Of a DNA stretch of 64,000 bases, positions 41,439 to 51,800 are shown piece after piece. The notes under the pieces were generated by a model. The model was not told where the DNA came from and made no database searches. It was given only the letters and a program-made list of their open reading frames with translations. Each line of letters opens with the position of its first letter. Within the stretch, counting starts at the first letter, position 1. Source of the DNA: Sthenelais limicola (Eukaryota > Annelida > Polychaeta > Phyllodocida > Sigalionidae); NCBI GenBank assembly GCA_942159475.1, contig OW804096.1, positions 135,653,625 to 135,717,624 of the forward strand, written 5' to 3'. Both the position numbers and the translations under genes were made by a program.

Positions 41439-43335
41439 TTTCTGAAGAAAATACCCAGAAATCGCGAAATAAAATTTTTTTCGGCGATGAGGGACCCAAC
41501 GTCTACACCGACTCGGTGAATGAACTTGAATGACGGTTGGGAGAATGGAAGGGGGGCGTGGCAACCCTAGCCCGCCTGTGATTGGCTGAGGTGCCGGTGA
41601 CGTCATAGTTAATCTCCTAGCAAAGGGGCGTGGTCGATATAACCACTGAGGTTTCAGTTGCACTAAAGTGTTGCCTGCACAGTTCACACTTAAACTTGCG
41701 TGCGTACATCTCAAAGTCTGTAACATAGGACAGGTGACCTTTGTAAATATTAAGCACCATTTCAGATTTAAAGCCAGCCTTGGACAAAAAGACCAAACAT
41801 ACAGAGTCGTCTGGCTGAAGATCATATACATTAATGCTCACCTCAAAGCACTGTTCAAACTCTGGTAACTCTGTCATGGAAAGACCCTTGTATTCAGCTG
41901 GATCTTTTGGAAGTTGCTTGCCGATTGATCTATCGCTGTAAACACGCCACATTTTGTAATATTCTATAACAGGTTTAGCCATTGTCTCTTGGGTGTAACC
42001 ATGGTGTAGGCTCACACATCTAAAGACACAATGGTGATCTTTGAACGGCAAATTTTGGTGGGCTGCTCTGTAGTCTAAACACATAACACTCCTCTTTTTT
42101 TACGTAGGTAGTCTGGACATATACCCTTTCCCAATGGATACGCACTAAACATTACAAAGTAGGTAACATTAGTGATCATCCATGGTTTCCATTTTGAATC
42201 TGGTCTAATTAGTCTCATGTAGGTGTGGATATCAAGTTGCTGTAACTTCAGCTTAAACCTTTCTGCATCGGCTCTTCTGGATATGAAAAAGGGTTCTGGT
42301 AGCAAGCTCGCATTTGTATAGGGTATAAAGTACCTAACTTCATTTGCCTCAACGTTTCTAAGAACTGTGCCTACAGCAACATCTATTCTAAATGCTGTGT
42401 CAACCGTACTCATAATTTGATCAATATGTCTGTTGAATTCAGCGCTCCCTCTGTCCAGGTCGTTGGTCGGAAAGTTAAACTGGGCTGACATATCCCCTCG
42501 TCTGTGTGCACCAAGTATGTGTCCTCTGTTTATATTATAGACATTGGCCATTTGCTCATCCAATACTTCCCCATCGCCACCTAGCCAAGGGGCTTGGTTC
42601 CAAGCAGGAGTCTGCAGCATTATTCCCAGTCCGTGCATACCCTGTCTGTGGGCGTACAGCTTGCCTCTGTTGGGAAAATATTCAGTGCATGATCTACACT
42701 TGTAGTTCTTGTCGAGGTGGATTAAACGATGCTTCACCAGGTCCCGGTGGCTCTTTGACCTGTAACCGCACACTGCACAGGCCGGTCTCTGCTTACACCT
42801 GCTTACATGGCTGTATAGGGCCCTGTGTGAAGTAAAGCCAGTCATATCGCAGTGCGGACATTCATAGCATTTTGCCTTCTTGTTCTCACTCTTTTCCTGC
42901 TGCTCTCCGTGAGACACCCAAATCCTCCACCTTTGGGGCTTCTTCTTCTCCTTCTTCCTCTCGCTATCATATAATGAAGAAATAAAAAATGCAAAGTGTA
43001 TAAAAAACACAACCTCACCCATGTATATTGTAGCGTTTTACTTACTTTCTATCAATTACAATTATAATTATTCTAACATATCAAATTTTTAATAACCTTA
43101 TCGGTGCTCTTGTGCGGACACAGGTCTAGATGCTTTCTAAGGTTATGCGCCCTCCTGTATTTCCTACTGCAGAAGGGACAATCAAAATCGCCTTTAGGAA
43201 GCGACAGCTTGTTCCTCTTCTTAACTTTGGATACTTCTTGCACTACTGGTTTCCTGCACATCAGCGAATGTTCAGCAAACTGCTTCCTCCCATTAAATGC
43301 TTGATGACATAGCTCACAAACAAACATATGTGACC

Positions 43336-44090
43336 CAACACCCCAAAAACAGGCACTGTTGTTGGCGGCTGGGAAATTGATACTACTTTATGTCCCCATT
43401 CGGTGGATCCTCCTATCTTGGATCTTGAATCTTCCTCCAACATTAATTTATTGGAACTATGGCCAGTTTTTATTGCTGTTAGGCACTGGCGCAGTCGATT
43501 GAAAGATAAAATTGTTCTCATCCACACCGATAATACCCAGGTAGAGTATATGCTTGCCACTGGCAGAAGTTGTAACGAAAAAGCTATGGAATTGCTAAGA
43601 GAATTATTTTGGTACTGCTCGATATAGAGTATTCACTTATTATCATGGCATGTCTCTTCCATTAAAAACTCTTAGGCTGATGCCCTGTCGAGAATTTATT
43701 CTAATAAACTAGATAAGTTGTATGATGGTTTACCATATGTATTTTCTACTTGTCTTAACAATTTCCGTGTCAAGTCTTCAAAAGAAATGTAAAAGGGTAC
43801 AAGCTATGTGTTGGTCGGAAAATACTTGGAAATCTCGCAAGTCCCAATGGACTAGGTATTTTTCTTTTTGTGACTTATATAACTTTGAACCTTTACCAGC
43901 TTCAAATTTTACTTCTCACAGTTTGAGAAGAGGTTCGGCGACTTTCCTAAGTCGTATAGGTATGCCCCTATGTCCTATGGGGACTGGCGTAGTCTCAGTG
44001 TACTTCTTTATTTATCATTTGATCCAGAAACGAGGTTGCTAAAGGATTACTTGGTTGCTTCATCTATATCTATGTACTAAAACAGCTTAC
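43336..44090 (+). pseudogene. Decayed second YR retrotransposon: RNase H and recombinase remnants
   Basis: 43,336-43,627 reads as an RNase H domain (NINLLELWPVFIAVRHW; LIHTDNTQVEYML), and with stops reaches ADALSRI near 43,680. A later frame has the recombinase box SHSLRRGSATFLSRIG at about 43,915. Several stops and frame changes make it a pseudogene, opposite in strand to the YR element at 37-41.7 kb and clearly another family. It cuts off the 5' side of the second polymerase fragment. Confidence 0.75.
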
Positions 44091-44117
44091 CTAAAAATCT
44101 CCGCTGGCTGGGGTGTT

Positions 44118-44206
44118 GGGGTCGTTCTTGACTTCAACATACCCAAACTAATGTCTATTATTATTATTGTGTTTGTTATGTTCTCAATCGAGCCATCCAG
44201 CGATAT
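44118..44206 (+). repeat. Direct repeat of decayed YR element, copy 1
   Basis: About 88 bp (GTTCTTGACTTCAACATACC...) repeated at 44,374-44,461. Likely one of its split direct repeats. Confidence 0.8.
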
Positions 44207-44373
44207 TACACTTCACACCACCAGGTAGAATGTTATATCAGAAGGCGACACTTGAAACTCACCCCAAAGAGTGTGACTGTCATAGGTATATAAGCTCGGT
44301 CAGGGCCTTGCTCGGCCACTCTTGCCCAGACGACTTGAGAATTTTGTTTTTTGATTATATTATTGAATAAAGG

Positions 44374-44461
44374 GGGTTGTTCTCGACTTCGACATACCCA
44401 AACTAATGTCTATTATTATTATTGTGTTTGTTATGTTCTCAATCGAGCCATCCAGCGATAT
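44374..44461 (+). repeat. Direct repeat of decayed YR element, copy 2
   Basis: Second copy of 44,118-44,206, differing at few positions (GTTCTCGACTTCGACATACC...). Confidence 0.8.
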
Positions 44462-45064
44462 ATGATTAAGTCACTTAAATACTGAGCTCTATTATATTGA
44501 AGTATCCTAATATGTCTGGAACCTGCCCAGATTCAATCATAGGAATAAGAAGAATGTACATTAATAATAATGATGTATAGGATCGTACTATTGGATCAAT
44601 TCAAAAATACCTTGTCATTTAAATGGCTTAAATTGCATCATCTTCTTTTGTAGACCTTGATAGAAATTTGTTTTTCCAGTTGAGATTCATGAGATTATCA
44701 TGTAATGTGAAAATGAAGTCAATACAAATTATTTAAAAATAATACATTTTGGTCATCACTAATGATTCTACCATTGCTAAAATGTATAGATTGACAGTTA
44801 CTTTAGATCGTTTATATGAAGTGATATTTGTCACATCAAGGAATGATCAAACATTCCCATTCTGTATAGATTGACCATTACTTTAGATTTCTTGATCAGC
44901 ACCACTTGTGCCTCAATATAATCTCCTCATGTGACTCATTCATATCAAATATGGTAATATTGTAGTCATGTCTGATGTACATTGCACCACCATTTTTATT
45001 GACCACATTCTTCTGGGAATTATTGGCCGCTCAAGTATATCCCGGCAGAAAACAGATCAGAAAT
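44462..45064. other. No gene or repeat recognised
   Basis: AT-rich sequence. TGTATAGATTGAC(A/C)(A/G)TTACTTTAGAT occurs twice (44,783 and 44,864), a short local duplication; nothing else stands out. Confidence 0.4.
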
Positions 45065-45473
45065 GTGATGTGTTTCAGGAAAATGAGTCATAAGTCGCAA
45101 AAAATAGATTTTAAGATACCATTATATTGAAAAGATGAGATCATCAAGCCGATTCCAATGATAGTAAACAGTCTAATAATCTAATAAGTATTTCTAAATT
45201 TTATGTTTGATATTTTCGTTTTTGAAAAAAAAAGTTTCCAATATTTCTGGGGGTCAGTAACAGCAAAGTAACTAAATGTAATCCATATGATGACCTTTAA
45301 AACGAAAGGATATATTAGATATATTGTCCTGAAATTTGATACATGGATTGATATAGCTATAAGTAATACACCCTCCAAAAAGTAGAACATTCCAATTATG
45401 TGATTTTGTGAAAAAAACACTTTGAAAAATATCAATTTTGCGACTTATGACTCATTCTCCTGAAACACATCAC
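45065..45473. mobile_element. MITE family 1, copy 1
   Basis: 409 bp bounded by GTGATGTGTTTCAGGAAAAT and its inverse, with TIRs of about 38 bp that include AGTCATAAGTCGCAAAA. Flanked by AAAT on both sides (4-bp duplication). Confidence 0.88.
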
Positions 45474-45592
45474 AAATACTAAATCTAATAGTTCCTGCCA
45501 TCACTTGGTCGACAATGGGATGATCATAAAGCACACAACCTAGTACGGAGAAACTACCGGGCTTGATAGCCTGCCTTCCAACATAGATATAG

Positions 45593-45731
45593 ATGGAACA
45601 TAGCAAGGGGGAAGTCTGTACACTTGTTATTGACTGAGGGAGCGCGGGAAGTTAGAGGGCGTTAGCCCGAGATCTTCTGTCCTCCTGAGGTCACTAACAA
45701 GTGTACATACTTCACCCGAGCTTTGTTCCAT
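45593..45731. repeat. Imperfect inverted repeat
   Basis: Arms of about 40 bp (ATGGAACATAGCAAGGGGGA and ...CCGAGCTTTGTTCCAT) flank a ~55-bp loop. Both arms contain TGTACACTTGTTA or its inverse. Possible fold-back element. Confidence 0.65.
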
Positions 45732-45839
45732 ATTTATTACACCCCATTAATAAATAAAAAATATAAATAATTAAAAATAAAAGAAGTAATTTACGTTTTG
45801 GGCGGACCTACTTGTTGTATGTCCCCAGGGTGACATAAC

Positions 45840-46502
45840 TCACATGTTATGCACCACTTTGACCAAGTGTGACATACAATGCTGAAGGTATAGGAAGCAA
45901 CAGCACAGGGGTGTAATAAAACCCATTCTGTCCCCACCACTCTTCAAAATATGCTCAAACACACCAAGCATACCATACATAAGCTCAGTAGCAGTTAATT
46001 TAGTGTGATCAACTTGTTTTATTGTGAGTTGGTAGGCTTTGGACTGAACATAAAACTCTGAACAAAACTCCAAACCTTTCTTAGGGGGAATCCCGTCATT
46101 CACGTTCAATGAGAGCTGATGAATGCTGTTCACCAACTGCATCATAGGTCCTTAAGTAGGAGTGGAAGTGGTGGAAATGGGCTTATCTGGCATACCTTTC
46201 TCAATCCTAGCAAGTCTAGCAAGAATAATGTCCAGGGTATCAGTATTAGCAGAGCCGGAGGCTCTACCAGCTTTTTGGGTTTCAGATTTCTTAAACTGAG
46301 ATTCCAGGAATTCCAGATAAGCCAGATAGGATCTGTCCGTGTATCCACCCAATGCCATGTTGTCAACAACGGGAGTGATCGGCCTAGGAGAAGCAGCGTC
46401 AGGTAAGGATTTCTTCCCTCTATGAGGAAATTTCTCTGATCTCCTCTCCTTTAGGTTCTTGCATCTAAATCCAAATGGCATGGGGCATGTATAAACCAGC
46501 AC
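45840..46502 (-). pseudogene. Unidentified ORF with internal stop, possibly gag-like
   Basis: One minus-strand frame from 46,502 to 45,840 (about 220 codons) is broken by a single TAA near 46,152. The first part is basic (FRCKNLKERRSEKFPHRGKK), then comes a helical stretch (YLAYLEFLESQFKKSE; IILARLARIEKGM). The second part reads LVNSIHQLSLNVNDGI and TATELMYGMLGVFEHILKSG. It lies among MITEs and YR remnants, so a retroelement gag origin is possible, but I recognise no family. Confidence 0.4.
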
Positions 46503-46657
46503 TTAGAGCATCTGAATCAGAAAAAATGTCCCTGTCGAGCTGGCATGTCGAGAGGGGAATTTGATTATGGTGGCAACTGAGAGTCCTGTGACCAAGCTAG
46601 GTAGGGTGTCACATGGGAAGTCCTTTAGGTATTGTTATAGACCTATATATACCATAT

Positions 46658-47064
46658 GTGATGTGTTTCAGGAAAATGAGTCATAAGTCGCAAAATTGAT
46701 ATTTTTTAAAGTACTTTATTTACCGGATCTCTTTATACCAATGTTCTCATTTTCGGGTTATTTAATGCTCCAAGTCGTATGAATATGTGTACCAAATTTC
46801 AAGACCGTGTATTAGATATATCTATACATTTCTAAGCTCATCTTATAGATTAAATTCAGCTACTTCACTAATAATTGTCCACCCAGAGATATTGAAAACT
46901 TATTTTTCAAAATTAAAAATATCAAACTTAAAATATAGAAATATTTGTTAGATGTCCTACTATTTACTATCATTGTAATCCGCTTGAGCTCATCTTTTCA
47001 AATATGGTGATTTCTCAAAATCTATTTTTTGCGACTTGTGACTCATTTTCTTAAAACACCTCAC
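46658..47064. mobile_element. MITE family 1, copy 2
   Basis: 407 bp with the same TIRs as copy 1, slightly decayed on the right (CTTAAAACACCTCAC). ATAT flanks both ends (4-bp duplication). Confidence 0.86.
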
Positions 47065-47348
47065 ATATGCGCCAACATATAACCTACCAAATATGATTAC
47101 TGGCCTCTTCTTACTAGCTTGGTTCTGGACTTTAAACGTACCAATCTGTGTGTTGCATTGATTAATTTCTCGCTCGACTGCCAACTCTAATTTTATTTCG
47201 GAGAATGACCTGGTATACTTCAACATAAAGTAATAAATGTACCATCAGTATTCATTTCGTTGAGATCACACTGTATCTTTTTCATCTTCTTAATCATTAA
47301 TCATTGTCAATGAAAACCCAATTTTAGGATATTATTTAGTATTAAATT

Positions 47349-47741
47349 GTGATCCGTTTTAGGAAAATAAGTCATAAGTCGCAAAAAATCACCATATTTG
47401 AAAAGAGGTGATCAAGCCGATTCCAATGATAGTAAACAGTATAATAAAATAATAAGTATTTCTAGATTTTAAGTTAGATATTTTCGTTTTTGAAAAAAAG
47501 GTTTGCAATATTTCTGGTGGTTAATAAACAGTAAAATAAGTAAATGTAGTCCATATGAGGACCTTTAAAACGAAAGGATATATTGCATAGATTGTCCTGA
47601 AATTTGAGACATCGATTGACATACCTATAAGTGACACACTCTCAAAAAATCAGAACATTCCAATAATGTGATCTTCTGAAAAAAACACTTTGAAAAATAT
47701 CAATTTTGCGACTTATGACTCATTTTCCTGAAACACATCAC
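47349..47741. mobile_element. MITE family 1, copy 3
   Basis: 393 bp with family TIRs (left end decayed, GTGATCCGTTTTAGG). AATT flanks both ends. The interior is close to copy 1 (TCGTTTTTGAAAAAAAGGTT, ACCTTTAAAACGAAAGGATA). Confidence 0.86.
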
Positions 47742-48110
47742 AATTAAGCATATCAAGAAGCTAAGATTTTGCATAGACTGTTGGGAAACACTTTCAGCAG
47801 GATTAAAGTATAGTAGAAAGAAAGGACCATGTACTTTTGTTTAGTTCATTACATATTAGTTACTAGCTTTTAAGATCATGGAGTCCAATGAACTGATTAA
47901 TATCATTATTATTACAAGTTGAACCATACAATCTTCATTAGCTTCAGCATTAGCATTATATTGGTGGAATTGGAGCAGAGAGAGATGGGAAAGAGAGCGC
48001 GAAGGAATAAGCAGTGTGGGAGGGAGAGAGAGAGGACAGAGACAGACAGGAGAGACCATGATGTATAATTACCAGTCTACTAATAAAAGAGAGACATAAA
48101 GTGTCACATA

Positions 48111-48347
48111 TGGGTCAGATTTTCAGAAAATGTACAATTGGCAGCTCTACACATTTAGTAAATTCTCCTGAATTAGGCTGAAAAATTAAGAATATCGGGT
48201 ATATCTGAGTATATTTAGTATTTCATTTATTTAAAGTATCAGTTCTGTTATGTTAAACTGCATTTTGAAGCTCATTTTTGTCTTAAATGTGGGTTATTTG
48301 AGAGGATTGTTGAAGGTGAATTGTACATTTTCTGAAAATCTGACCCA
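48111..48347. mobile_element. MITE family 2, complete copy
   Basis: 237 bp with inverted ends TGGGTCAGATTTTCAGAAAA and TTTTCTGAAAATCTGACCCA, flanked by CATA on each side (likely 4-bp duplication). A partial relative lies at 61,365. Confidence 0.82.
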
Positions 48348-48885
48348 CATATATATACACAATTAAGAACCTAGTTAAAAATACAATAAAACCCTGTACC
48401 ACCTATATATGTTAGGAATAGCAGAACCACCCTGCAGATAACCAAATTCTTAATATGCATCTCAAAATGTCACTAGTCTTTGGGCCTTATATAAAGATGT
48501 GACCTTGTAAAATTGACATGCCTAAATTGTCTAATTTTGAGTTAAAGTTGTCTCATTCAGCCAGACATTCGTCGCGCCCCTACCGGCCAGAAGGCTACCC
48601 ACACTTTCTTATCGCCACAACGCTCGTGGATTTCTTATCATCCCAAAGTCCAAAGGTACAGGTGAGGTCCAGGTCTGACCGTTATCTCAAAGTCGATCAC
48701 ATGGGAAAGGAGGGGAGGGGCTGACCGCCAGGTCAGGGGAGGGGGGGGATACTGATTAAAGAGTGGGAGGGAGAGACGAAGAATGGCCCACATTTCTTCA
48801 ACCTAATAATGTGACCTAGTTCTTGCACTATTTATACAGAGTATAGGAATGCAGAGACCTTATTCACGCGTACACAGTTGCAGCC

Positions 48886-51800
48886 ATGAAGATAGAAGGA
48901 AAGGTGTGTGTGGTTGTCGGAGCTGCCCGGGGTATTGGTAAGGCCTATTGCAAAGCCTTACTCGACAAAGGTGCAAAGGTTTGTAATTCTAATGAAATTA
49001 CATTGATTCTATTGTATATTAAGAACATTGTTCTGTCTTATATATAATGTGATATTTCTGTTGGCTTATAGTCTCCAGATTATAACTGAAGAGTGTAAAG
49101 ATGCATTCCCTGCTTAGTTCCATGAAAAAATGCAAATTGTCTATTTAGTGATCTATTCATTCAAGCCCCAACCAAAGGTAACCTAGATATAGTTTTAAAG
49201 GATATAGGCCTGTTCTTCTTGGGGCTAAATTTCATTATCTATCAAACAATATGAAGAAGCCAACCAATTGTACAATTAATCCAATTTGATTCAGATTGTC
49301 GCTATAGATCAGGAGAAAATCAAAATCATAAAAATCTTCTAGGAAAAGCCAGGAACATTTTAGGTAACTTGAGGAAATATTAATTTGTCTTCACTTTCTT
49401 TTTGAGTGTTACAATCTGTAGTACTTAGGATAAAGGAAAGTGTAAAAATAGAAAAATATATTTGGATCACTTTAGGATCACTTTGGGAGTGTTTTTAAAG
49501 GTCAAGTAGTCTGAACCACATGGCACTGATTACTTGTAAGATAAGATAAGATAAGATATTTTTTTATTTGTCTAGGGAATGAGTAATATGGTACATAAAG
49601 AGACAAATAGGTCTACATGTCTATATGAAACTGACTCGTTCCATCTCTGCCGACAGTTACCTTTAATTTAGATAGAACTAATTAAATTATAAATGAGAGT
49701 AGATATAGCAGGTGAAATATACATATAAGATATAATGTCTACGGTAGTCGGATAATATACTTTATCTGTTCTACTTTACATTTTGTTCTGTCGATGTTAT
49801 ACTGACATCTGACGAGAATTGTTTACCTTTTGGCAAGAGAGTAGCCCTCTAATACATTTAAAATATACTTTTTAAATGCTTACATTATGCATGAGGTTAT
49901 AATGATGATTATAATAATAATAATAACAATAGTTATAAATCACTTTGATCACATACTCGTGAATAGGATAAACATAACAATGAGCACAGTACAGTGCTTT
50001 TGGTAAATATAAGAGTTATAACTCTGTCCAATCTGTTTCATATTACAAGGTTATATATGATTATACATATAATATATGAAAATACAGATATGAGGGCGAT
50101 ATATTACATTATATATATTTTTCTACAGGCAGTATTATTAGATAGAGTACAATAATATATTGTACAATAATTAAGATAGAAAAAGATAAGTATAAAAAAA
50201 CATAGCAACATTTGAACACAACGCATGGAAGGTAAAAATGTTTTATCCAAGTAAATGATAAGCATACAGCATATAATATCTGAGGAACAAGCTATGAACA
50301 CTGTTAATCCTTTCATTATCTATATTATTGTAGTGTACTTAATTAAATACCACCCAGGTTCAGATTCAGCAAAGAACAACCGTAACACAAGCCTTACCAA
50401 GCTGTCAGGTTTATTCCCTCAACCCTCCTACGGCATCTTGCCTGAAACTAGGCACATACAAACCCTAGTGTTATTTAGCCCCTTAGGAGATGAAGGTTTT
50501 TAATAGAAACATGCAGCATAGATACACAGAGATATCATGAAATAGAATCAACATAAAAGATAAAAGCAGTACAGCAAAACAGTTTTGTCATCTGGTGCTA
50601 TTCTGCAGAACTAATCACCAGCACATATTATGGCATAAAATACAATTTTTTTGAAATACAATTTTTTTGAGACTGGTTCCGTTGCAGTTTACAATGGTAA
50701 TCTCATGGAACCCAGTCAATCACATCTACAGTATTAACTATCACTGCACTATTATTATTATTATTTCACTTGAAATAATGATATCAACCATATAGTTTAA
50801 ACTTCATTCCTGGTCCAACTGGAAGACCCACTCTTCAGAATTGTTATGAACATTTAATTAATCTGGGTTTTAGTCCCATGACTCTTCATGGTAGTGGTTA
50901 ACTTTGATTATGCTACTTTTGTATACTCTAAACAAATGACATACTTATATGGCATGTTACCTATTATATAACAAGTTATGTTATGAAATCGATGTCTACA
51001 TAATATTAACTCAAAGTTGACATGCCTGAGGTGTGTCTCTTGGTCTACTCAGTAAATCACCTCATAGATCAAGAATGCTCTCCCATTTGAACTTCTTGCT
51101 AAGTTTTGTCTAATCAAAATTACCATAATAACTTTACTAGGGTGTGGTAGTGGCGGACATACTGGAGGAGCTGGGACAAGCCACAACCAAGGCCTTCCAG
51201 GACCAGCATGGTGAGGACAGAGTGATATTTGTCAAGTGTGACAATACACAGGATGAGGACATCAGGCGTAAGTACAACTGTAGGTGCACCCTACACTTTG
51301 CGCAACAAATAAGGAACTGAGAGCTGTAATTGTTCCTGGTTGAGGCGTGGTCATTATTTGTAGGAAAGAGGCCTAGATTTTGTAATTTTATTGAATAGGA
51401 ATCTCTGAGGCGATTAGCTGAAGACATTTCTTTTCACTAAGAGTACATAACCAAGGCATCTCCAACTTCAGCTTCATCTTAAATGAGCTTGTTATATGAT
51501 TCATATATATGTGGCAGGAGATGGTTGACATATTACTCAAAGCTCAGGTTCAGAATACAACATGATCATTTATGTTGTTTTCATGTATAGCAGAGACTTT
51601 GTCAATCCCTTGGGTGCTATATGAATGATAATACAATATTTAATGCTGTCTTTGAAAAAGAGTTCCATATCGGCAAAATTGATTATGAAGTTAGCTATGG
51701 AATGGGTAAACACCATTAGACAGCTTTCCAATGATGTATAGTATTTAATTTTAGCCATATCGGCTATATGTTTATGTTTGTGGTGAGTATTTAAGCGACC

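Larger units (their letters stand above)
37056..41662 (-). mobile_element. Ngaro/PAT-type YR retrotransposon with split direct repeats
   Basis: Minus strand: gag-like ORF, reverse transcriptase/RNase H, tyrosine recombinase. Terminal layout is A1 (41,662-41,478), ORFs, B1 (37,536-37,446), A2 (37,444-37,256), B2 (37,146-37,056). The A copies (TTTTCGGCGATGAGGGACCC...) and the 91-bp B copies (ATACGATCCACGATGCTAGG...) each match almost perfectly. This split-direct-repeat pattern is known for Ngaro/PAT YR elements and separates them from DIRS1 (inverted repeats). No target duplication is apparent, as expected. Near-identical repeats suggest a fairly recent insertion. Confidence 0.88.
36312..43327 (-). 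pseudogene. Second Polinton-type DNA polymerase B, N-terminal half, split by YR retrotransposon
   Basis: Minus-strand pieces in order: 43,327-43,073 (C2H2 fingers, FDCPFCSRKYRRAHNLRKHL), 43,022-42,075 (more fingers; FNFPTNDLDRGSAEF), 42,084-41,663 (OTU-like HHCVFRC and GHLSYV, then CELCRQHF), then after a 4.6-kb insertion 37,053-36,646 (KRYALTRHRAKC; exonuclease motif YDFEALL) and 36,539-36,340 (YKFLDIANFLAPG). The finger CELCRQHF...KRYALTRHRAKC is cut between its two halves by the insertion. Small frameshifts occur near 42,080 and about 36,550-36,640. A possible intron lies near 42,965-43,075. The palm domain is missing: the fragment ends at the capsid junction near 36,335. Domain order matches the polymerase at 5964-11,961. 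Confidence 0.82.

Noticed and set aside
43073..43327. Zinc-finger frame as a separate host transcription factor
   Set aside because: It is followed on the same strand by more fingers and polymerase-specific blocks in the order seen in the first Polinton polymerase.
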